A stretch of DNA of 11,938 nucleotides from an uncultured Coprococcus sp. GTDB lineage: Bacteria; Bacillota_A; Clostridia; Lachnospirales; Lachnospiraceae. The stretch lies in the NCBI GenBank assembly GCA_900767685.1, contig CAAGAB010000151.1, positions 1 through 11,938 of the forward strand, read 5' to 3'. Position 1 is the first letter of the stretch; each line of letters begins with the position of its first letter. The position numbers and the translations under genes are program-made. Of the stretch, positions 7,227 to 11,938 are shown one piece after another. Under the pieces are notes generated by a model. It saw only the letters and a list, made by a program, of their open reading frames with translations, was not told the DNA's origin and ran no database searches.

Positions 7227-8626
7227 TGGCTATAGAAGTAGATGTTTGGAAGAGAGTACCAGTTCGTGAGCAGGAGCCAGAGGTTCGTGCAAAGAATTTT
7301 GAAGAGGTTTGTTACGGATATAATGAAGAGGAGGCTATGGCTGAGGCTTCAAGATGTATAGGATGTAAGAACGCCCCATGTATGAAGGGCTGTCCTGTAT
7401 CTATCAATATCCCTGGATTTATAGCAGAGGTTAAGGAAGGCAACTTCGCTGAGGCATTCAAGATCATCAGCGAGTCATCAGCACTTCCTGCTGTATGTGG
7501 CCGTGTATGTCCACAGGAGACACAGTGTGAGCAGAAGTGTATCAGAGGAATCAAGGGTGAGGCGATATCCATCGGTAAGCTCGAGAGATTTGTAGCTGAC
7601 TGGGCAAGAGAGAATGGTATCAAGCCGGAACCAGCAAAGGAGATGAATGGTCACAAGGTGGCAGTCATCGGATCAGGCCCTTCAGGTGTGACAGCAGCCG
7701 GAGATCTTGCAAAGATGGGTTACGATGTAACTATATTCGAGGCACTTCACCAGCCAGGCGGAGTTCTCGTATACGGAATTCCAGAGTTCCGTCTTCCAAA
7801 GGAGAAGGTAGTTGCCAAGGAGATCGAGAACATCAAGTCACTTGGTGTCAAGATAGAGACAAATGTAGTAGTAGGAAAGTCGGTTACCATCGACTCACTC
7901 CTTGAGGATGAGGGATTTGACGCAGTGTTCATCGGATCAGGTGCAGGACTTCCTAAGTTCATGGGTATCCCGGGTGAGAATGCTAACGGCGTATTCTCAG
8001 CAAATGAGTACCTCACAAGAAGCAATCTCATGAAGGCATTTGACGAGAATTCAAATACACCTATCATGAGAGGCAAGAGGGTTGCCGTAGTCGGCGGTGG
8101 AAATGTTGCTATGGATGCAGCGAGAACAGCACTCAGACTTGGTGCTGAGACACATATCGTATACAGACGTTCAGAGGAGGAGCTCCCAGCCAGAGTTGAG
8201 GAGGTTCACCACGCTAAGGAAGAGGGAATCATATTTGATCTCCTCACAAACCCAACAGAGATCCTTGAGGATGAGAACGGCTGGGTTTGCGGTATGAAGT
8301 GTGTGAAGATGGAGCTCGGCGAGCCTGATGCATCCGGCAGAAGAAGACCTGTTGAGATTCCTGATTCAGAGTTCACAATGGACGTTGACACAGTCATCAT
8401 GTCGCTTGGAACTTCACCAAACCCACTAATCTCATCGACAACAGAGGGACTTGAGACAAATAAGTGGAAGTGTATCATTGCAGAAGAGTCAAACGGACAG
8501 ACGACCAAGGAAGGCGTATATGCCGGTGGCGATGCCGTAACAGGTGCTGCAACAGTTATCCTTGCAATGGAAGCTGGCAGAGCTGGTGCAAAGGGAATTG
8601 ATGAGTACATCAAGAATAACAAGTAA
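7226..8626 (+). CDS. nfnB: Electron-bifurcating ferredoxin:NADP+ oxidoreductase, subunit B (GltD-like)
   Basis: This 466-residue partner of NfnA is related to the small subunit of glutamate synthase and often annotated gltA or gltD. The N-terminal two [4Fe-4S] domain has cysteines 44, 47, 52 and 56 (CIGCKNAPCMKGC) and 91, 95, 101 and 105. The FAD loop VIGSGPSGVTAAGD is at 147-160 with the GGVLVYGIPEFRLP segment at 178-191, and the NADP(H) loop VAVVGGGNVAMDAARTA at 286-302. A second FAD contact is GVYAGGDAVTGAATVILAMEAGR near the C-terminus. Length is normal and no key residue is missing. It starts at ATG 7226 inside the TAATG overlap with nfnA, so the two are translationally coupled. With no glutamate synthase large subunit nearby, Nfn is the better call than GltD. 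Confidence 0.94.
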   Translation: MAIEVDVWKRVPVREQEPEVRAKNFEEVCYGYNEEEAMAEASRCIGCKNAPCMKGCPVSINIPGFIAEVKEGNFAEAFKIISESSALPAVCGRVCPQETQCEQKCIRGIKGEAISIGKLERFVADWARENGIKPEPAKEMNGHKVAVIGSGPSGVTAAGDLAKMGYDVTIFEALHQPGGVLVYGIPEFRLPKEKVVAKEIENIKSLGVKIETNVVVGKSVTIDSLLEDEGFDAVFIGSGAGLPKFMGIPGENANGVFSANEYLTRSNLMKAFDENSNTPIMRGKRVAVVGGGNVAMDAARTALRLGAETHIVYRRSEEELPARVEEVHHAKEEGIIFDLLTNPTEILEDENGWVCGMKCVKMELGEPDASGRRRPVEIPDSEFTMDVDTVIMSLGTSPNPLISSTTEGLETNKWKCIIAEESNGQTTKEGVYAGGDAVTGAATVILAMEAGRAGAKGIDEYIKNNK

Positions 8627-8650
8627 TAATTATATAGAGTCATAAAAACA

Positions 8651-8695
8651 GGGCTGATGTGTATAGGGAATACTTCACATCAGCCTTTGTTTTTT
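8651..8695 (+). terminator. Intrinsic terminator after nfnB
   Basis: GGCTGATGTG (8652-8661) pairs perfectly with CACATCAGCC (8676-8685), followed by TTTGTTTTTT (8686-8695). It lies 25 bases after the nfnB stop and ends the nfnAB transcript. Confidence 0.92.
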
Positions 8696-8701
8696 ATATG
8701 G

Positions 8702-8837
8702 GGCTTGCCAGGAAAGTTTATACTGGTCGATGCAAGGCTTGCCAGGAAAGTTTATACTGGGCGGTGCGATGCTTGCTAGGAAAGCTTGTATTGACGGAGT
8801 ATAGGTTTGCTATGCTGGTAAGGCTTGTATCTTTTGA
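8702..8837 (+). repeat. Decaying 34-bp tandem repeat, about four copies
   Basis: Units begin at 8702, 8736, 8770 and about 8804, always 34 bases apart. The first 25 bases of units 1 and 2 are identical (beginning GGCTTGCCAGGAAAG, ending TATACTGG). Unit 3 is recognisable with several changes (TGCTTGCTAGGAAAGC), and unit 4 is strongly diverged (GGTTTGCTATG...). Identity thus decays with distance from the nfn terminator. Because 34 is not a multiple of three, it is not a repeated peptide; a 63-codon frame across it is not credible. Each unit could form only a small CCAG/CTGG hairpin. Confidence 0.8.
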
Positions 8838-8962
8838 TGCGTATTTTTGAAAAAGTGCACAAATTTATATCTTTTTTGAAGAAAAACGCGAAAAAGATAC
8901 AATTTCTGAAAAGACTTTCTCTAGAGATTGATTTTCTCGGGAAAAGATACAATTTTGTGCGC
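8824..8962 (+). repeat. Cluster of direct and inverted TATCTTTT motifs
   Basis: The motif TATCTTTT occurs directly at about 8828 and 8869, and inverted (AAAAGATA) at about 8892-8899 and 8942-8949. The second and fourth copies extend into longer arms: GTGCACAAATTTATATC (about 8855-8871) is a near reverse complement of GATACAATTTTGTGCGC (8947-8962). The two inverted copies share AAAAGATACAATTT. The arms could form an imperfect hairpin about 110 bases long, with the middle copy as a competing partner for the left arm. No coding is visible. Confidence 0.55.
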
Positions 8963-9129
8963 AGAAATATAAAAATAACTTAAAATAGAAAAACTGAATG
9001 TTACGAATGGGCGTTATAGACAGTGGATTTTGAAAGCTTGAATCAAAGAACAGGAAGCCTAAAATAGAGAATGCAATTAGCAGAAATGTCAAATGAACTG
9101 AAATGTCAAATTAACAGGGAGAAAACAAT
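8963..9129 (+). other. Upstream region of the 119-residue gene
   Basis: AT-rich sequence without a gene. A 12-base direct repeat, GAAATGTCAAAT, occurs at 9083-9094 and 9100-9111, a 17-base period, just before the weak ribosome binding site GGGAG (9117-9121). I find no promoter with good boxes and spacing. Confidence 0.4.
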
Positions 9130-9489
9130 ATGTACGATGAATTTGCAAAATGGTTAGACAGAATTTTAGATGAGAATATGCCGTTACCTGGTGTGGCGAT
9201 CAATTTCAATATATATGAAGAGATGGACTTGCACTGGTCGATCCAGTTGATAAGTTCAACTTATTTTGATGAGGAAGATGAGGACTGGAACTGCTATGAG
9301 GAGTTCACGACAGGGGAGGATCTGTACGAATGGCAGCAGGATACCGGTTGGGAGGAGATACTTGATATTTCCTGTGAGATGATCAGAAAGTATCTCACAG
9401 AAGGAAAATATGCTGAGAAACTTAAGAAGTACGAGGCTGTTGCCGCTGGATTCGTGGACGGCGATGTGGAAATCCTGTATAGAAGATAA
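9130..9489 (+). CDS. Acidic hypothetical protein, 119 residues
   Basis: I do not recognise this gene with confidence. It encodes a soluble, acidic protein without signal peptide or membrane segment, with GGGAG about 8 bases before ATG 9130. The middle has a run of acidic and aromatic residues (TYFDEEDEDWNCYEEFTTGEDLYEW), and the C-terminus has KLKKYEAVAAGFVDGDVEILYRR. The style recalls small immunity-type or orphan proteins in Firmicutes that share a DEDW segment and an ending like GFVDGD, but that is an impression without a search. No toxin-like partner is visible. It is surrounded by repeats: a 34-bp array and inverted motifs upstream, and a 17-bp array starting at its stop codon. Codon usage and length support real coding. 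Confidence 0.72.
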   Translation: MYDEFAKWLDRILDENMPLPGVAINFNIYEEMDLHWSIQLISSTYFDEEDEDWNCYEEFTTGEDLYEWQQDTGWEEILDISCEMIRKYLTEGKYAEKLKKYEAVAAGFVDGDVEILYRR

Positions 9490-9575
9490 TGAGCCTCAGA
9501 AGATAGCGAGCTGCAGAAAATAGTGAGCTTCAGAAGATAGCGAGCTGCAGAAAATAGCGAGCTGTATAAATGGAG
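9474..9575 (+). repeat. 17-bp tandem array (34-bp higher order) starting at a stop codon
   Basis: Clean 17-base units lie at 9491-9507, 9508-9524, 9525-9541 and 9542-9558, with a decayed fifth from 9559. Odd units end CAGAAGATAGC and even units end CAGAAAATAGC/T, so units alternate as a 34-bp doublet. The preceding 17 bases (9474-9490), the last codons of the 119-residue gene, already contain AGAAGATA in the same register (Arg-Arg-stop). The array therefore looks like an expansion seeded by the gene's 3' end. Confidence 0.85.
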
Positions 9576-9611
9576 AGTATTGTAGAAAAATTGAGATAGG
9601 TGGGTGGCGAT

Positions 9612-10259
9612 ATGAAAACTTTATATGTATCGGATCTGGACGGTACGCTGCTACGCAGCAATGAGACAACATCCGAGTATACAAACAATATTATCAATAA
9701 GCTGACGGACAGAGGAATGATATTCTCTTATGCTACGGCGCGTTCACTAATCACGGCAAAGAAAGTGACAAGTGGACTGCGGGCGGAAATTCCATTGATC
9801 GTATACAATGGTGCGTTTATAGTAGACAATCTTACCAGTGAAGTGCTTGCCGCGAACTACTTTGATGAATCTGTAGGATTGGTGCTTGATGATCTGTTTG
9901 ACAGCCCGGAAAAATTAAAGCCAATGTACGATAAATATAAAGAAACATTTCACTGTGTATATCAGAAAGACATTTATACGGATGAACAATGGCTGGAGAT
10001 CATGCCGCTTGAGGCATCCAAGGCAAATGCGATAAAACAGTTGCAGAAACTTCTGGGATGTGACAGGGTGGTTGCTTTTGGAGACGGCAGGAATGATATA
10101 GATATGTTTGAACTTGCAGACGAAAGCTACGCAGTGCAAAATGCTGATGAACAGCTTAAAAAGTATGCCACATCGGTTATATCATCAAATGATGAGGATG
10201 GGGTGGCGCACTGGCTTGAGGATAACTGTATCGTACAATCATCAAATGATAAGGAATAA
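9612..10259 (+). CDS. HAD-superfamily (Cof-type IIB) phosphatase with shortened cap domain
   Basis: A cytoplasmic phosphatase of the haloacid dehalogenase superfamily; the substrate is probably a sugar or nucleotide phosphate but cannot be told from sequence. I choose ATG 9612, preceded by AGGTGGG (9598-9604); this gives 215 residues starting MKTLYVSDLDGT. A GTG at 9600 would add four residues but overlaps the ribosome binding site. Motif I is DLDGT (Asp8, Asp10), motif II ATAR (41-44), motif III Lys137 in EASKANAI, and motif IV FGDGRNDIDMF (156-166). Relatives I remember are about 250-280 residues. Here LDDLFDS (92-98) is followed directly by PEKLKPMYDKYKE, which in relatives lies well downstream in the cap. 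The core looks intact, so this resembles an in-frame cap deletion rather than a broken gene. Confidence 0.85.
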   Translation: MKTLYVSDLDGTLLRSNETTSEYTNNIINKLTDRGMIFSYATARSLITAKKVTSGLRAEIPLIVYNGAFIVDNLTSEVLAANYFDESVGLVLDDLFDSPEKLKPMYDKYKETFHCVYQKDIYTDEQWLEIMPLEASKANAIKQLQKLLGCDRVVAFGDGRNDIDMFELADESYAVQNADEQLKKYATSVISSNDEDGVAHWLEDNCIVQSSNDKE

Positions 10260-10301
10260 AAAGCTGGCGGTATAGGACGACAAATATACATAAAAATCAG
10301 G

Positions 10302-10331
10302 TTGTAATTTGCGCAAAGTAGGGTATATAAT
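10302..10331 (+). promoter_or_regulatory. Promoter of the Lrp-family gene
   Basis: TTGTAA (10302-10307), an 18-base spacer and a perfect TATAAT (10326-10331). Transcription would begin near 10338, giving a leader of about 210 bases before the ATG at 10549. Confidence 0.6.
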
Positions 10332-10548
10332 GACACTACACGTTTATAATCTTAAGTAAATACGCTTATACGATTGTGAAACACAAGTCGCACCACGAGA
10401 TAAGGTGCTTGAATAAGAAAAGGAACAATTGCGGGTTATGCAGGATAAGACTGAGGGTGCCGTACTGGTTGATATGTCAGGGAAACTCCGTTATTTTTCA
10501 TCCTGATTATTGTAATTGCCTTAGAAAGTGAGAAGGAGAAGACATCTT
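10332..10548 (+). promoter_or_regulatory. Long leader of the Lrp-family gene with alternative pairings
   Basis: The untranslated leader contains GCACC (10390-10394), which can pair with GGTGC at 10404-10408 or with a second GGTGC at 10456-10460. A separate long-range stem pairs CAGGAT (10441-10446) with ATCCTG (10500-10505). A T-rich run (TTATTTTTC) lies at 10491-10499. The last 20 bases hold the ribosome binding site AGAAGGAGAAG. I do not match it to any riboswitch class I know; the T-box core and the FMN, lysine and cobalamin signatures are absent. Pairings are short, so a regulatory structure is only possible. Confidence 0.35.
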
Positions 10549-11043
10549 ATGGAAAAGAAAGAACTGATATACTACAGACTGGATGAGGTGGATGAGAAGA
10601 TACTTGCCATGCTTCAGGATAATGCACGTGTATCACTTAAGGATATAGGCGCTGAGGTATCCATGTCACCTACAGCAGTTGGAACAAGAATAGACAGGAT
10701 GCTTGCCGAGGGCGTGCTTGAAGGATTTACTACCAAGCTGAATCCGGAGGCTATGGGCCATTATATCAAGGCATTTATCAATCTGGAGGTTTCGCCGGAG
10801 CAGAAAGCTGAGTTCTATCCTTATATAGATAGTGTGTTAAATGTTGTGGAGTGCAACTGCGTGACAGGAGATTACTCAATGCTTATAGAGGTACGTTTCA
10901 AGACAACTGCGGATCTTGACCATTTTGTAGGAGAGCTTCAGAGATTTGGCAAGACCAAGACTCAGATAGTATTCTCGACAAATGTAAAGCACAGATGCAG
11001 ATACTGGAAGAATGATCTTCACCACGATGAGGGGAAGAAATAG
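10549..11043 (+). CDS. Lrp/AsnC-family transcriptional regulator
   Basis: This 164-residue DNA-binding protein of the feast/famine family normally forms dimers and octamers and responds to amino acids. The start is ATG 10549, with GAAGGAG about 8 bases upstream; a GTG 21 bases earlier would include the ribosome binding site in the protein and is rejected. The N-terminal winged helix-turn-helix covers about 10-60 (LDEVDEKILAMLQDNARVSLKDIG, then MSPTAVGTRIDRM as the recognition region). The C-terminal RAM ligand-binding domain covers about 70-150 and includes VTGDYSMLIEV (105-115). It lies upstream of gdhA in the same direction, separated by a terminator and 560 bases, so control of gdhA is plausible but not shown. 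Confidence 0.93.
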   Translation: MEKKELIYYRLDEVDEKILAMLQDNARVSLKDIGAEVSMSPTAVGTRIDRMLAEGVLEGFTTKLNPEAMGHYIKAFINLEVSPEQKAEFYPYIDSVLNVVECNCVTGDYSMLIEVRFKTTADLDHFVGELQRFGKTKTQIVFSTNVKHRCRYWKNDLHHDEGKK

Positions 11044-11078
11044 AATAGTCAAAAAATATGAGAAGTGTGACAGAATAT

Positions 11079-11116
11079 GGCGGGGCGGCGACAACGTATG
11101 CCCCGTTTTATTTTTA
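11079..11116 (+). terminator. Intrinsic terminator after the Lrp-family gene
   Basis: CGGGGC (11081-11086) pairs with GCCCCG (11100-11105) around a 13-base loop and is followed by TTTTATTTTT. It is about 36 bases past the stop codon. Confidence 0.82.
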
Positions 11117-11477
11117 TAATGACAAAGGCGGGGCAGTAAAAGGCGAGTGCTTTTCGGCTTAGCTGTCATTTGCCTGACAAAGGGAGGGGGGATTGAGCCT
11201 GTGGAATATTGAGGATGTTTTTACGATAGAGAACAGCTTGATAAAGCATGCGGTTGGTGAGGTTTAAGCCTGTGTGGAATATTGAGGATGTTTTTATAGA
11301 TACAGATGATATAACAGGTCATTTCAGGTACTTTTTAATTTGACATAAAAGACAGAAAAATGCATACAAAAAACAATCATTAGGTCATAATATGTTTACA
11401 AACAGTATGTGTAATTCATAAAAACAGGATAAAATAAAGTAAAAACAAAAAAATACTTAGATTTCACAAGTTTTTTC
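11117..11477 (+). other. Repeat-containing spacer upstream of gdhA
   Basis: No gene is seen. GACAAAGG followed by a G-rich run occurs twice (11121 and 11176), and AATGACA (11119-11125) is the reverse complement of TGTCATT (11164-11170), framing a possible 50-base hairpin. A 23-bp direct repeat follows, listed separately. TTGACA at 11340-11345 has no good -10 at normal spacing. The dyad TGTTTACAAACA (11393-11404) lies about 75 bases before the gdhA -35 and could be an operator. The rest is A-rich. Confidence 0.45.
11201..11296 (+). repeat. Pair of 23-bp perfect direct repeats, 73-bp period
   Basis: An identical 23-base sequence (beginning GTGGAATATTGAGG, ending GTTTTTA) occurs at 11201-11223 and 11274-11296. 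Both copies are preceded by AGCCTG, so the similarity extends a little leftward with a two-base insertion in the second copy. The 50 bases between copies are unrelated. It is not coding. Confidence 0.85.
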
Positions 11478-11506
11478 TTTACAATCTTAATTTCCTATAC
11501 TATAAT
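11478..11506 (+). promoter_or_regulatory. Promoter of gdhA
   Basis: TTTACA (11478-11483), a 17-base spacer and a perfect TATAAT (11501-11506) make the best promoter in the window. It predicts a start near 11513 and a leader of about 94 bases. The leader carries the hairpin TCCGC-TGTT-GCGGA (11556-11569) and the smaller ACATT-TAA-AATGT stem just before it. Confidence 0.8.
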
Positions 11507-11579
11507 AGGGAGCGTGGTCAGGAAAGAATAAGAGATCACATTTAAAATGTATATATCCGCTGTTGCGGAAGATGTTTAG

Positions 11580-11938
<359 letters not shown>

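Noticed and set aside
7226..8626. Glutamate synthase small subunit (gltD)
   Set aside because: The domains are shared, but nfnA overlaps upstream and there is no large subunit, so NfnB fits better.
8702..8837. CRISPR array
   Set aside because: Only two good repeats with a 9-base gap, graded decay, no spacers of normal length and no cas genes.
8659..8850. 63-codon + strand frame over the 34-bp repeat
   Set aside because: It starts inside the nfn terminator, lacks a ribosome binding site and is shifted by repeats not divisible by three.
9496..9684. 62-codon minus-strand frame with repeated LQLAIF
   Set aside because: It is the antisense reading of the 17-bp array and the HAD gene start, with no ribosome binding site.
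10451..10470. T-box core in the Lrp leader (GAGGGTGCCGTACTGG)
   Set aside because: It only loosely resembles the T-box GGGTGG-ACCGCG pattern and no stem I or terminator is present.

Overview
The window looks like a low-to-moderate GC Firmicute chromosome of the Lachnospiraceae type, perhaps a Coprococcus or Roseburia relative. This rests on strong AGGAGG-type ribosome binding sites, AGA-dominated arginine usage, intrinsic hairpin-plus-T terminators, clostridial-type HPr and enzyme I, and an NfnAB pair. The family-level call is inference from gene style, not from a marker gene. All recognised genes are on the + strand.

Region 1 (1-5316) is a fructose phosphotransferase locus: the 3' part of 1-phosphofructokinase (fruK), a full EIIABC fructose permease (fruA), HPr (ptsH) and enzyme I (ptsI), ending in an intrinsic terminator. 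Enzyme I and HPr carry phosphate from PEP to FruA, which imports fructose as fructose-1-phosphate; FruK then makes fructose-1,6-bisphosphate. A 438-base fruA-ptsH gap holds two abutting perfect hairpins that share a loop sequence, and the ptsH-ptsI gap holds another perfect 12-bp hairpin.

Region 2 (5466-5952) is a small basic protein with an SH3/tudor-like N-terminus, followed after a long 3' stretch by a strong terminator. Region 3 (6231-8695) is a promoter, the overlapping nfnA-nfnB pair (electron-bifurcating ferredoxin:NADP+ oxidoreductase) and a terminator.

Region 4 (8696-10259) is the least orderly part. It has a decaying 34-bp tandem repeat, a cluster of direct and inverted TATCTTTT motifs, an unrecognised acidic 119-residue protein, a 17-bp tandem array starting at that gene's stop codon, and a HAD phosphatase that seems to have lost much of its cap domain. 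Region 5 (10302-11938) is an Lrp/AsnC regulator with a long leader and terminator, then a repeat-containing spacer and the promoter and 5' end of glutamate dehydrogenase (gdhA). NfnAB makes NADPH and a GdhA of this type normally consumes it to fix ammonium, so regions 3 and 5 make metabolic sense together.

I find no convincing wholly new multi-gene system. The best candidates for undescribed biology are the structured ptsH leader, the repeat-rich island around the 119-residue gene, and the long Lrp leader.
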